A stretch of 64,000 bases of DNA. It comes from Mesorhizobium sp. (GTDB taxonomy: Bacteria > Pseudomonadota > Alphaproteobacteria > Rhizobiales > Rhizobiaceae). A program made the position numbers and the translations under genes. The notes under the pieces were generated by a model. It ran no database searches and was not told the origin of the DNA. It worked only from the letters and a program-made list of their open reading frames with translations. This document shows, in pieces, positions 34,287 to 42,868 of this stretch. The DNA lies in the NCBI GenBank assembly GCA_004020545.1, contig SAQE01000020.1, positions 1-64,000 on the forward strand. The letters are read 5' to 3'. Each line of letters begins with the position of its first letter. Within the stretch, counting starts at the first letter, position 1.

Positions 34287-35066
34287 ATGTCCGACACGAT
34301 CAACGCTGCGCTCTTTGGCTGGTATCCCTATTTCTGCCTGACCATCTTCCTGCTCGGCAGCCTGATCCGGTTCGATCGCGAGCAATATACCTGGAAGACG
34401 GGTTCCTCCCAGCTGCTGCGGCGGCGCCAGCTCCGCTGGGGTTCCAACCTGTTCCATGTGGGCATCCTGGCGATCTTCGCCGGCCACTTCGTCGGCCTGC
34501 TGACGCCGATCTGGGTGTTCGACGCGCTCGGTGTTTCCCACAGCTTCAAGCAGGGGCTGGCCATCACCGCCGGTGGCATCGCCGGCATCGCCTGCTTCAT
34601 CGGCATAGGGCTTCTTGCCCATCGCCGGCTGTTCGATCCGCGCATCCGCAACACGTCCGCCCCCGGCGACATTGCGATTCTGCTGCTTTTGTGGCTGCAG
34701 CTCACGCTCGGCCTTTCCACCATCTTCGTCTCGCTCGGTCACATGGACGGCCACGAGATGGTGAAATTCATGAATTGGGCGCAAGGCATTCTCACCTTGC
34801 AGCCGGCAGCCGCGGCCTACGTCGCCGACGTCAATCCGATCTTCAAGGCGCATCTCCTGCTCGGCATGACGATCTTTCTGGTCTTCCCGTTCACGAGGCT
34901 GGTTCATGTCTGGAGCGCGCCGGTCTGGTATCTCAGCCGTCCCGGCTACCAGGTCGTGCGCACGCGTTTCGCCGAACGCCGGTCATCCGCGCCCGCGCCG
35001 GCGACGCGGTCGTCCGAGCCGGTACGGCGGCCCGCTGCCGCTCCCTCGCATCAGCCCGCGGAGTAG
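34287..35066 (+). CDS. narI: Nitrate reductase gamma subunit NarI (cytochrome b)
   Basis: About 259 residues and five membrane helices. Heme-b ligand histidines fit the family: FHVGILAIFAGHFVG in helix 2, and KAHLLLGM and RLVHVWSAP in the last helices. It oxidises quinol and passes electrons to NarH. I prefer the ATG at 34287 because GGAGGAAG lies just before it; an ATG at 34275 overlapping the narJ stop would add four residues. The C-terminal 40 residues are a Pro/Ala/Arg-rich cytoplasmic tail. Confidence 0.95.
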   Translation: MSDTINAALFGWYPYFCLTIFLLGSLIRFDREQYTWKTGSSQLLRRRQLRWGSNLFHVGILAIFAGHFVGLLTPIWVFDALGVSHSFKQGLAITAGGIAGIACFIGIGLLAHRRLFDPRIRNTSAPGDIAILLLLWLQLTLGLSTIFVSLGHMDGHEMVKFMNWAQGILTLQPAAAAYVADVNPIFKAHLLLGMTIFLVFPFTRLVHVWSAPVWYLSRPGYQVVRTRFAERRSSAPAPATRSSEPVRRPAAAPSHQPAE

Positions 35067-35069
35067 ACC

Positions 35070-35969
35070 ATGACCGCGCTCGTCATCGATCATTCGGCCG
35101 GCCGCAAATCGTCCGAACATCCGCACGAACACCGGCCCGCAGCTCAAGACACGGCGCCGTCCCGCGAACGCGTGGCGATGCCGCCGGTCACCGTCAACGG
35201 GGTGGCGATCTCGCGCAAGGCGATCGCCGCCGAGGTGCAGAACTTTCCCGCCCGCAATCCAGGCGAAGGCTGGCGCGCGGCGACCCGCGCGCTCGTCGTC
35301 CGCGAGCTGCTCCTGCAGGAGGCGCGGCGCCTCGATATCGCCGCGGAGCAGCGGACCGACCAGGATGGGCGCCAGGAGACCATCGAGGACGCGCTGGTGC
35401 GCGGCCTGATCGAGCGTGAGGTTCGCATTCCCGAGGCGGACGAGGAGATGCTGCGGCGCTTCTACGAGAACAATCATCGCCGCTTCGTGACGCCGCCGCT
35501 TTATGAAGCCGATCATATCCTCATAGCGGCCCGTCGCGATGATCGCGAGGCCTTTGCCGCCGCGCGGGAAAAGGCGCTTGCGCTCAGGTCAAGCCTGGCG
35601 GCGGCGCCTGAGCGTTTCGCGGCGCTGGCGCGGGACTGCTCGGATTGCCCGTCGGGGGCCGTTGGCGGCAGCCTTGGCCAGATCGGGCCGGGCGACACGA
35701 CGCCGGAATTCGAGGCCGCTCTCATCGATCTCGCCCCGGGCGATATCTCGCCGCCGGTGGAGACGCGCTACGGCGTCCATCTCATTCGCCTGACGCGGCG
35801 CATCGATGGCCGCCAACTTCCGTTCGAGGCCGTGCGGGAGCGCATCGCCGCCTACCTGGCCGAGCACGTCAGCCGGCAGGCGACCGCGCAATATGTCTCC
35901 CTCCTTGTCGGCCGGGCGGACATCGGCGGAATTGCCATCGACGGCGCATCCTCGCCGCTGGTGCAGTGA
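35070..35969 (+). CDS. Parvulin-type peptidyl-prolyl isomerase of the nar operon
   Basis: 299 residues. A parvulin (PpiC) domain occupies about 145-245: EADHILIAAR, FAALARDCSDCPSGAVGGSLGQIGPGDTTPEFEAAL in segments, and SPPVETRYGVHLIRL. An N-terminal helical region acts like the SurA/NifM chaperone part. There is no signal peptide, so it is probably cytoplasmic, and it starts 3 nt after narI. Such isomerases are regular members of nar operons and probably help fold NarGHI. Confidence 0.9.
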   Translation: MTALVIDHSAGRKSSEHPHEHRPAAQDTAPSRERVAMPPVTVNGVAISRKAIAAEVQNFPARNPGEGWRAATRALVVRELLLQEARRLDIAAEQRTDQDGRQETIEDALVRGLIEREVRIPEADEEMLRRFYENNHRRFVTPPLYEADHILIAARRDDREAFAAAREKALALRSSLAAAPERFAALARDCSDCPSGAVGGSLGQIGPGDTTPEFEAALIDLAPGDISPPVETRYGVHLIRLTRRIDGRQLPFEAVRERIAAYLAEHVSRQATAQYVSLLVGRADIGGIAIDGASSPLVQ

Positions 35970-35979
35970 GGCGAATACG

Positions 35980-36255
35980 ATGCTCGGAGACATCATCGCC
36001 TCGCTGGAAGACCCGAAAGCAGCCATGGCCATCGTTGCCGCTTTCGACGATCCGGCCTTGACCGCGCGGCTGACCGCCGCCGCCGATGCGTCCTGTCGTT
36101 TGCCGGCCGATTTCGTCGGTTCGGCCGTTCGCAATTTCGTGGACACCGCCTCCGATGATCTTTGGACACAGCTCATCGGCCTCATGAATCGCGCGCAGGA
36201 TCCGAGCCTTGCGGCCGTGCGCGCAATTCTCGAAAAGACACTATCCGGGCGGTAA
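35980..36255 (+). CDS. Small helical protein of the nar operon
   Basis: 91 residues, all-helical composition, no Cys cluster beyond a single Cys and no membrane helix. I do not recognise a domain. It lies 10 nt after the isomerase gene and 19 nt before the DUF2478 gene, clearly within the nar operon, so an accessory role in nitrate reductase maturation is a reasonable guess. ATG at 35980 with a GAGGCGA upstream. Confidence 0.75.
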   Translation: MLGDIIASLEDPKAAMAIVAAFDDPALTARLTAAADASCRLPADFVGSAVRNFVDTASDDLWTQLIGLMNRAQDPSLAAVRAILEKTLSGR

Positions 36256-36274
36256 GACTGAAGGAGTCTCAGGC

Positions 36275-36844
36275 ATGCAGTTCGACGATCCCGATTGCCC
36301 CATCACCGCCATCGTCTATTCCGGCGGTTCGACGTTCGAGACCTTCCTGCGGGAAGCGACGGCCGCCATGGCCGCGCGGGGCGTGCGGTTGGCGGGCCTT
36401 GTCCAGCATAGCGAAGCGAAGCCGGATCGCCTGAAATGCGACATGCACCTGCAGGATCTCGCGACGGGCAGGCTTTACGGCATATCCGACGATCGGGGTC
36501 GCCACGCGCGTGGCTGTGTATTGAACACCGATCGGCTGACCCGCGCGTGCCAGGCAGCCGAAGAGGGCCTGTCCGCCGGAACCGATGTTCTGGTTCTTTC
36601 CAAATTTGGAAAAACAGAGGCGGAGGGCGGCGGATTCAGGGACCTGATGGCGCGGGCGCTCGAGCTGTCCGTTCCCGTCCTGATAGGCGTTCCGTTGGTA
36701 AACCTTGCATCGTTCCGGGAATTTGCCGATGGCCTTGCACGCGAGATCGAGCTCGACGACCTGATGTCCGATCGGACCACGGCGATAGAACGCCTGCTGC
36801 GCCATTCCATGCCCGACGGCGAGGGCAGGTTGGAGCTCGCGTGA
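36275..36844 (+). CDS. DUF2478 protein
   Basis: 189 residues covering one DUF2478 domain: AIVYSGGSTFETFLREATAA and RLAGLVQ near the start, CVLNTDRLTRACQ, and the signature LVLSKFGKTEAEGGGFRDL. The family resembles a nucleotide-triphosphatase fold and is found beside molybdenum transport and nitrate reductase genes; its biochemical job is not known. AAGGAG lies 9 nt before the ATG. It is the last gene of the nar operon. Confidence 0.85.
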   Translation: MQFDDPDCPITAIVYSGGSTFETFLREATAAMAARGVRLAGLVQHSEAKPDRLKCDMHLQDLATGRLYGISDDRGRHARGCVLNTDRLTRACQAAEEGLSAGTDVLVLSKFGKTEAEGGGFRDLMARALELSVPVLIGVPLVNLASFREFADGLAREIELDDLMSDRTTAIERLLRHSMPDGEGRLELA

Positions 36845-36849
36845 GGCGA

Positions 36850-36877
36850 CCCTCGATCCGCGCTCAGACGCGGAGGG
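36850..36877 (+). terminator. Possible hairpin at the end of the nar operon
   Basis: CCCTCGATCCGCG / CGCGGAGGG stem right after the DUF2478 stop. It has no T-run, so if it ends transcription it does so weakly or with Rho. Confidence 0.3.
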
Positions 36878-36964
36878 CCGCTTCAGTCATGGCGGCCGCG
36901 ATCGAACCAAGTTCATCCGCGCGCGAGCCGAATCTTCGGCGGGACTCGACGGCCGGTGCCGTAA

Positions 36965-37120
36965 CTATTGATTGAAAAAAAGGACCGCGGCGATCGCGAT
37001 TGTTACTGCAATCGCGGAAATCGTTCCCGTTCTCTGGAGCACGCCGATGCGATAGAGCACCAGCGCGAAGCTGGCGATGATAGGCGCCGTCACGGCAAGA
37101 CCAATTTGAGCGCTGCTCAT
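36965..37120 (-). CDS. 51-residue two-helix membrane peptide divergent from norE
   Basis: ATG at 37120 with GGAG six bases upstream, reading 51 codons to TAG. Two hydrophobic segments (about residues 6-23 and 34-49) are joined by a short basic turn (YRIGVLQRTG), the profile of a small helical-hairpin membrane protein. The NnrR-type box at 37182-37197 predicts a minus-strand start near 37148, 28 nt before this ATG, an excellent fit. I do not know a family. It would be expressed with norEF/norCBQD and could be a small partner of NO reductase or of a cytochrome oxidase-like complex (inference). Confidence 0.6.
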   Translation of the reverse strand: MSSAQIGLAVTAPIIASFALVLYRIGVLQRTGTISAIAVTIAIAAVLFFNQ

Positions 37121-37181
37121 CGCTGACTCCAAGGGCGGCATTTCTTCGGAGTCGCAGATTGCAGACTTTCGTGCGCCCGAC

Positions 37182-37197
37182 CTTGCGCGAGCGCAAA
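37182..37197. promoter_or_regulatory. NnrR-type box between the small membrane ORF and norE
   Basis: CTTGCG-CGAG-CGCAAA, symmetric except the first base. The minus-strand start fits the 51-aa ORF. For norE the same spacing gives 37231, on top of its first start codons, so norE may use ATG 37239 with a very short leader or a different site. Confidence 0.65.
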
Positions 37198-37229
37198 GAA
37201 GATGCGCGGCGAATGCCTAAAAGAGCCGC

Positions 37230-37787
37230 ATGGATGCGATGACGGTTTCTGCGGCGCGGGACGAGGAAGCTCCCGATGCCGGCGACCTTCTGCTGTGGAT
37301 TCTGATATGGAGCGAACTGGCGGCCTTCGGCGCCCTGCTGGTTGCCTTCGCGATCGTCGATGTCGTTCAGGCGGACAAGTTCGCCGCGGCCCGACAGCAT
37401 CTTTATCCATCCATGGCCGTCTGGAACACGGCGGTGCTGGTGACGAGCGGATGGCGGGCCGCACGCGCTGCCCGTCCGGCCGCGCGGCCAAGCGAGGCGC
37501 GACGGGATCTGGTCCTTGCGGCCCTGCTTGGTTTCCTGTTCGTCGGCATCAAGCTGCTCGAGTACGGCAACGAAATCGGCCACGCGGCGGACGAGCGTTT
37601 TGGCGCGTTTTTCGAACTCTACTTCCTCCTTACGGGCTTCCATCTGCTGCACGTTCTGTTCGGCGCTTTCGTATTGCTCCTGGTGAGCTGGCGGCTGGAT
37701 CGCCCGAACCTGATTCTCATCACCACGCTCTGGCACGTATTCGATCTGATCTGGATCGTGATGTTCCCTCTCGTCTACCTGGCATGA
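37230..37787 (+). CDS. norE: NorE, cytochrome c oxidase subunit III-like
   Basis: Up to 185 residues with five membrane helices. GDLLLWILIWSELAAFGALL at the start and FLLTGFHLLHVLFGAFVLLL plus TTLWHVFDLIWIVMFPLVYL at the end match NorE/COX3. It is an accessory membrane protein needed for full NO reductase activity. ATG 37230 and ATG 37239 are both possible. It overlaps norF by 4 bases. Confidence 0.93.
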   Translation: MDAMTVSAARDEEAPDAGDLLLWILIWSELAAFGALLVAFAIVDVVQADKFAAARQHLYPSMAVWNTAVLVTSGWRAARAARPAARPSEARRDLVLAALLGFLFVGIKLLEYGNEIGHAADERFGAFFELYFLLTGFHLLHVLFGAFVLLLVSWRLDRPNLILITTLWHVFDLIWIVMFPLVYLA

Positions 37788-38065
37788 TTGTCTTGACCGG
37801 CAACACACATACCCGTCTCTCGCAAACCTGGCTCGCGCTCCTCGGGCTTACCGGAGCGAGTGTCGTCATGCTGCGCATCGCTCACAGCGCTGCCGGGCTG
37901 GAGCTCATTTTGTTGTTCGCCGTGCTCAAGGCCTGCTTGGTGGTTCTGAATTTCATGGACCTGGGCGAATATCTGGCGATGCGTCGCGCTCTTATCGGCT
38001 GGTGCATGATCCTGGCCCTCGTCGGCGCCGCGAAGACAATTCTCGCCGTCGCCGCTGCCGGCTGA
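37784..38065 (+). CDS. norF: NorF, small membrane protein of NO reductase
   Basis: 93 residues with three membrane helices. The LELILLFAVLKACLVVLNFMDL segment matches the cytochrome-oxidase-subunit-IV-like (Cyt_c_ox_IV/NorF) pattern. It is coupled to norE (ATGA). It lies about 150 nt before norC, separated by another NnrR-type box. Confidence 0.9.
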   Translation: MIVLTGNTHTRLSQTWLALLGLTGASVVMLRIAHSAAGLELILLFAVLKACLVVLNFMDLGEYLAMRRALIGWCMILALVGAAKTILAVAAAG

Positions 38066-38070
38066 ACTTG

Positions 38071-38086
38071 TTTGCCAAATCGCAAA
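38071..38086. promoter_or_regulatory. NnrR-type box upstream of norCBQD
   Basis: TTTGCC-AAAT-CGCAAA. The predicted start near 38120 gives a leader of about 98 nt before the norC ATG. Confidence 0.65.
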
Positions 38087-38217
38087 GAACGCTTCTCTGA
38101 ATTCCCTAGAACGGCTCTTGATCCGGCGCAGCACCACGAGAGTGGCTGCCTGTGCCCCGGAATGGATCAGCCAAATCAATCCGCGCCCCGCGGACTCTGA
38201 ACTGAAAGGGATCGGTG

Positions 38218-38670
38218 ATGGCCGAACGCCTCACAAAGACAGGGGCTCGAAACGTCTTCTACGGCGGCTCGATCTTCTTCTTCGCAATCTTCCTGGGGCT
38301 CACAGCCCACAGCCATTTCTACATGCGTACCACCTCGACCGACGAGACCACGCTGACCGACTCAGTCGCGCGCGGCAAGCATGTTTGGGAGAGGAACTCC
38401 TGCATCAATTGCCACACGATCCTTGGCGAAGGTGCCTATTTCGCGCCTGAGCTCGGCAATGTGTGGAAGCGCTTCGGCGGGGCGAGCGATCCGGCCGGCG
38501 CCCGTGAAACCTTCAAGGCCTGGATGGCCGCCCAACCCTCCGGAGTCCAGGGACGCCGGCAGATGCCGCAGTTCAATCTGACCGATCAGGAATTGAACGA
38601 CCTGGCGGACTTCCTTGAGTGGACAAGCCGCATCAAGACACAGAAGTGGCCGCCGAACGACGCCGGCTGA
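38218..38670 (+). CDS. norC: NO reductase cytochrome c subunit NorC
   Basis: 150 residues. One N-terminal membrane anchor (about 12-31), then a c-type heme site SCINCHTILGEGAYFAPELG and the distal Met in RRQMPQFNLTDQE. It takes electrons from cytochrome c or pseudoazurin and passes them to NorB. GAAAGGG precedes the start; a GTG one codon earlier (38215) is possible. Confidence 0.96.
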   Translation: MAERLTKTGARNVFYGGSIFFFAIFLGLTAHSHFYMRTTSTDETTLTDSVARGKHVWERNSCINCHTILGEGAYFAPELGNVWKRFGGASDPAGARETFKAWMAAQPSGVQGRRQMPQFNLTDQELNDLADFLEWTSRIKTQKWPPNDAG

Positions 38671-38685
38671 CCTCGGGAGAGAAAG

Positions 38686-40032
38686 ATGAAGTACCAAACC
38701 CAGAAGGTCGCGATGACCTATTTCTATGGCGCGCTGCTCCTGTTTCTTGCGCAGCTTGCCTTCGGTGTGCTGGCCGGCACCGTCTATGTCATGCCCAACA
38801 CCCTGTCGGTGATCTTGCCGTTCAACGTCATCAGGATGATCCATACGAACGCGCTGATCGTGTGGCTGCTGATGGGGTTCATGGGCGCGACCTACTATCT
38901 GCTTCCAGAAGAGACCGAAACTGAGCTGTTCAGTCCCAAACTGGCCATCGCGCAGTTTTGGATGTTCTTTGTCGCGGCGGGCGTAACTGTCGTCGGCTAC
39001 ATGTTCCGCATACATGAGGGCCGCGAGTTCCTCGAGCAGCCATTCGCCATCAAGGTCGGCATCGTCGTCGTCGTGCTGATGTTCCTGTTCAACGTCACCA
39101 TGACGGCGCTCAAGGGCCGCAAGACGACGATCACCAACATCCTCCTGTTCGGTCTCTGGGCCCTGGCGATCTTCTTTCTCTTTTCCTTCTACAATCCGTC
39201 CAATCTCGCCCTCGACAAGATGTACTGGTGGTACGTCATCCATCTTTGGGTCGAAGGTGTTTGGGAATTGATCCTGGCGTCCATGCTGGCGTTCCTGATG
39301 ATCAAGCTCAACGGCGTTGACCGCGAAGTCGTCGAGAAATGGCTTTACGTCATCGTCGGCCTGGCGCTGTTCTCGGGAATTCTGGGCACCGGCCACCATT
39401 ATTATTGGATCGGCGCGCCCGGTTACTGGCAGTGGGTCGGGTCGCTTTTCTCGACGCTTGAAGTGGCCCCCTTCTTCTCGATGGTGGTGTTCACTTTCCG
39501 GATGACGTGGAGAGCAGGGCGCAACCATCCCAACAAGGCGGCTCTGCTGTGGTCCCTCGGCTGCTCCGTGATGGCGTTCTTCGGTGCCGGCGTCTGGGGC
39601 TTCCTGCACACGCTGTCCTGGGTCAACTACTATACCCACGGGACGCAGGTGACGGCTGCCCACGGACATCTCGCGTTTTTCGGCGCCTATGTGATGCTCA
39701 ATCTCGCCATGATGGCCTATGCCGTTCCCGAGATCCGCGGCCGCGCGCCATACAACCAGTGGCTCTCGATCGTCAGCTTCTGGGTCATGGTCACGGCGAT
39801 GTCGGTCATGACCTTCGCGCTGACTTTTGCAGGCATCATCCAGGTCCATCTGCAGCGCGTGCTGGGCCAGAGCTACATGGACGTCCAGGACCAGCTCGCT
39901 CTCTTCTACTGGGTGCGGCTCGGCTCGGGTGTTTTCGTGGTGGTCGCCGCTCTGATGTTCGTATGGGCCGTGCTGGTGCCCGGGCGCGAGCCCAGGCAGA
40001 GCACAGCACGAATCCTGCAGGCCGCCGAATAA
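38686..40032 (+). CDS. norB: NO reductase catalytic subunit NorB
   Basis: 448 residues, twelve helices, cNOR type (no N-terminal quinol-oxidase extension). Heme and FeB ligands are visible: MIHTNALIVWLLMG, HLWVEGVWE, GTGHHYYWIG and HGTQVTAAHGHLAFFGAY. It reduces two NO to N2O. A strong hairpin follows before norQ. Confidence 0.97.
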   Translation: MKYQTQKVAMTYFYGALLLFLAQLAFGVLAGTVYVMPNTLSVILPFNVIRMIHTNALIVWLLMGFMGATYYLLPEETETELFSPKLAIAQFWMFFVAAGVTVVGYMFRIHEGREFLEQPFAIKVGIVVVVLMFLFNVTMTALKGRKTTITNILLFGLWALAIFFLFSFYNPSNLALDKMYWWYVIHLWVEGVWELILASMLAFLMIKLNGVDREVVEKWLYVIVGLALFSGILGTGHHYYWIGAPGYWQWVGSLFSTLEVAPFFSMVVFTFRMTWRAGRNHPNKAALLWSLGCSVMAFFGAGVWGFLHTLSWVNYYTHGTQVTAAHGHLAFFGAYVMLNLAMMAYAVPEIRGRAPYNQWLSIVSFWVMVTAMSVMTFALTFAGIIQVHLQRVLGQSYMDVQDQLALFYWVRLGSGVFVVVAALMFVWAVLVPGREPRQSTARILQAAE

Positions 40033-40073
40033 CGACAGGCGGGTGGCCCGAACAGGTCCGGGCCACCCGTCGT
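40032..40073 (+). promoter_or_regulatory. Strong hairpin in the norB-norQ spacer
   Basis: Outer arms ACGAC/GTCGT and inner arms GGGTGGCCCG/CGGGCCACCC, with no T-run after it. It fits an mRNA-stabilising or attenuating element that lets norCB be expressed above norQD. Confidence 0.65.
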
Positions 40074-40098
40074 TCACGCTGTCCCCTGGGAGTTCCCG

Positions 40099-40911
40099 AT
40101 GAACATCGCCCTGCCAAATGCACGCCCGATCCCGCATGAAAGTGCCCATTACAGCCCGTCAGGCAATGAATGCAGCCTGTTCGAGCATGCCTGGGCCCGC
40201 CGGCTGCCAATGCTCCTCAAGGGGCCGACAGGGTGCGGCAAGACGCGTTTCGTCAGCCACATGGCCGCGAAGCTGGGCTTGCCGCTGTCGACAGTGTCCT
40301 GTCATGACGATCTGGCGGCGGCCGATCTCACCGGGCGCTATCTGCTGATGGGCGGCGATACGGTGTGGGTCGACGGGCCGCTCACCCGCGCCGTCCGCGA
40401 GGGCGGTATCTGCTATCTCGACGAAATCGTGGAGGCTCGGAAGGACGTCGCCGTGGTGTTGCACCCGCTGACGGACGACCGCCGGATCCTGCCCTTGGAG
40501 CGCACCGGCGAGCAGCTCGTAGCACCCGCCGGCTTCATGCTCGTCGTGTCCTATAATCCCGGTTATCAGAACCTGCTGAAAAGCCTGAAGCCCAGCACCC
40601 GCCAGCGCTTTATCGCCATTGAATTCGACTTCCTGCCCAAGGCCGAAGAGATCGCGGTCGTTTCCATGGAAAGCGGACTTGCCGAGGCTCAGGTTGCGCC
40701 GCTGGTCGAACTGGCGCGGCGTATCCGTGCGCTCAAGGGCCACGACCTCGAGGAGGGCGCGTCAACCCGCCTGCTCGTCTATTGCGCGAGCCTCATAGAC
40801 GCCGGCGTGCCAAAGCGCGAAGCCGTCCTCGCTGCGCTGATCGAACCACTGACAGACGATCCCGATGTGAAGACGGCGTTGCTAGAGCTCGCCGATTCCC
40901 TGATCCGCTGA
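40099..40911 (+). CDS. norQ: NorQ, MoxR-type AAA+ ATPase for NO reductase activation
   Basis: 270 residues. Walker A GPTGCGKTRFV near residue 43, Walker B ICYLDEIVEAR, and the NorQ/CbbQ N-terminal PYY-type segment. With NorD it forms a chaperone complex that inserts the non-heme iron into NorB. ATG 40099 with GGGAG upstream. Confidence 0.95.
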   Translation: MNIALPNARPIPHESAHYSPSGNECSLFEHAWARRLPMLLKGPTGCGKTRFVSHMAAKLGLPLSTVSCHDDLAAADLTGRYLLMGGDTVWVDGPLTRAVREGGICYLDEIVEARKDVAVVLHPLTDDRRILPLERTGEQLVAPAGFMLVVSYNPGYQNLLKSLKPSTRQRFIAIEFDFLPKAEEIAVVSMESGLAEAQVAPLVELARRIRALKGHDLEEGASTRLLVYCASLIDAGVPKREAVLAALIEPLTDDPDVKTALLELADSLIR

Positions 40912-40920
40912 GCGCGACCG

Positions 40921-42822
40921 ATGCTCGATTTCCTTGAACTCGAGGAAACTGTCGGCCGCGCCTGGCATCGTCTCATCGGCAACGTCCACACCTGGCCTCG
41001 CCACCCCGACCATGCGGTCCAACTGGCGGACATGCAGACGGTGCTTGCCGTCTGTTTCCGCGGGTTCGGCGGAGAGGCCACCGTTCAGATCGCCGCGATG
41101 CGCGGCAGAACCTTGAGCCACCGGCTCGGCTGGCGGCAGCGTCTTGGGCTTGGCGAGGAAAGGCTGTCCCAGCCGGCACGCCACGGCTCGTCGCTCATGC
41201 TGCCGGGTTCGATGGACTTCTTTCCCGACAGGGGCCTCAACCGCGACATGTATGTCTGGCTGGCGGCCTATATGGCGATGATGCCGGTCGAACCGATTGC
41301 CGAACCTGATCCGTTACAGCGCGACCTCGCCGCGCTAAGGCGCGCCGAAGAAACAGTGTCCAGCGTGCTGGCGCGTTTTCCCGGCCTGCAACGGCGTTAC
41401 CGGCGGCTCGCGGCGGAAATGTTGGCAATGCGCCGTCGCGGCCCGCTTCCCGTGGTCGAGTCCCAGGTAGAGAGCCGGATCACAAGCCTTCTTCGGAAGG
41501 GCGCGCAAGAGCCCGACAACGTGCTGCCCGTCGTCTTTCAGCGCCGTGCCCCGGCCGGCTATCTTCCGATGCTTCCCGTGCCGCTCTGGCCGGACGCCCT
41601 GCAGCAGTTGGAGGCGGCGCCGCGCCACGGGGAAGACGAGCCGGTGACCGGCGGTCGCGACATTGCGGGTGCGGGAACGGAGCGCCAGCTTGCCGTTCGC
41701 GAGAACCAGGACGACCGGAAGGAGGACCGGAGCCCCTTCATCCTCAACCGCTTCGAAAAGATCCTTGCCATGGCGGAAATGGTCAACGTCGACCGCCCCG
41801 CCGATGACAGCGACGACCACGATGCCAAGGCCGCGGAAGACCTTGACGATTTGACGCTTGGCGAGCGCAAGGGGCGCCCGGCCTCGCGCTTCCTGTTCGA
41901 TCTCGACCTGCCGCCAGAAGCGTTGGATCGAACACCCCTGACCGCTGAGCGAACTTATCCGGAATGGGACTTCCGCTCGGGCTCCTATCTTCCCGATCAC
42001 TGTCGGGTGTTGTGCGCGCCTGCGTCCGAACTCGGCTCTTGCCTGGCGCTGGATGTCGAGACGAAGCGCCTGATCCGTCGCGTCCGCCGCCAGTTCGAAG
42101 TGCTCAGGCCGCGCCACGAGGTACTGCGCGCCCAGATCGATGGCGCCGATCTCGACCTTGATGCCGTCGTACGCGTCCGCACCGACTTGGCGGCAGGTGG
42201 GCAGGGCAGCGATCGCATCCGTCTCATGACCCGGCCGCAAGCCCACGATCTCGCCGTGACCATCCTCGTCGACGTCTCCCTGTCGACCGATGCATGGTTC
42301 GACGATCATCGAGTGCTCGATGTCGAGAAGGATGCGGTGTTGATACTGGCGCATGGACTTGCCGCCTGCGGCGACAACCACTCGATTCTGACGTTCACCT
42401 CACGGCGGCGCGATTGGGTACGCGTTGAAACGGTCAAGTCCTTCGACGAGCCGATGGGCCTGCTGGTGGAGGCGCGTATCGCGGCCTTGAGGCCAGGCTA
42501 CTACACGCGTATCGGCGCGGCGGTGAGGCACGCCACGGCGGAATTGGCAAAGCAGCCCAATCGAAAGAAACTGCTGCTCGTGCTGACCGATGGAAAACCC
42601 AACGACGTCGATCACTATGAAGGACGGTTTGCGCTTGAAGACAGCCGTCGTGCCGTCAGGGAGGCTCGCCGCGCCGGACTCGCGGTCTTCGGCGTCACGG
42701 TGGACAAGGAGGCCAGGTCTTACGTGCCAGCGCTGTTCGGCCAGAACGGCTACGCCATTGTCGGCAATATCGCAAAACTGCCGGCCGCGCTTCCAGCCAT
42801 CTTTCGCAGCCTTGCTGGTTAG
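40921..42822 (+). CDS. norD: NorD, von Willebrand A-domain partner of NorQ
   Basis: 633 residues. The N-terminal half is helical and charged. The C-terminal 200 residues are a vWA domain with the metal-site motif ILVDVSLSTDAW (DxSxS) and VLTDGKPND. It docks the NorQ ring onto NorB. It starts 9 nt after norQ. Confidence 0.95.
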   Translation: MLDFLELEETVGRAWHRLIGNVHTWPRHPDHAVQLADMQTVLAVCFRGFGGEATVQIAAMRGRTLSHRLGWRQRLGLGEERLSQPARHGSSLMLPGSMDFFPDRGLNRDMYVWLAAYMAMMPVEPIAEPDPLQRDLAALRRAEETVSSVLARFPGLQRRYRRLAAEMLAMRRRGPLPVVESQVESRITSLLRKGAQEPDNVLPVVFQRRAPAGYLPMLPVPLWPDALQQLEAAPRHGEDEPVTGGRDIAGAGTERQLAVRENQDDRKEDRSPFILNRFEKILAMAEMVNVDRPADDSDDHDAKAAEDLDDLTLGERKGRPASRFLFDLDLPPEALDRTPLTAERTYPEWDFRSGSYLPDHCRVLCAPASELGSCLALDVETKRLIRRVRRQFEVLRPRHEVLRAQIDGADLDLDAVVRVRTDLAAGGQGSDRIRLMTRPQAHDLAVTILVDVSLSTDAWFDDHRVLDVEKDAVLILAHGLAACGDNHSILTFTSRRRDWVRVETVKSFDEPMGLLVEARIAALRPGYYTRIGAAVRHATAELAKQPNRKKLLLVLTDGKPNDVDHYEGRFALEDSRRAVREARRAGLAVFGVTVDKEARSYVPALFGQNGYAIVGNIAKLPAALPAIFRSLAG

Positions 42823-42868
42823 ACCCGGCAAAGGCGGCAGTCCAGGCGTCGCCGGGTCAGGCCGCCTT
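42822..42868. terminator. Bidirectional hairpin between norD and hemN
   Basis: GACCCGGC (42822-42829) pairs with GCCGGGTC (42851-42858). An alternative stem AAGGCGG with CCGCCTT (to 42868) overlaps it. It lies at the junction of convergent genes; no long T-run. Confidence 0.45.

Noticed and set aside
38362-40149. A 595-codon minus-strand frame across norC and norB
   Set aside because: Shadow frame rich in His, Asp and Gln; it opposes two fully recognisable NO reductase subunits.
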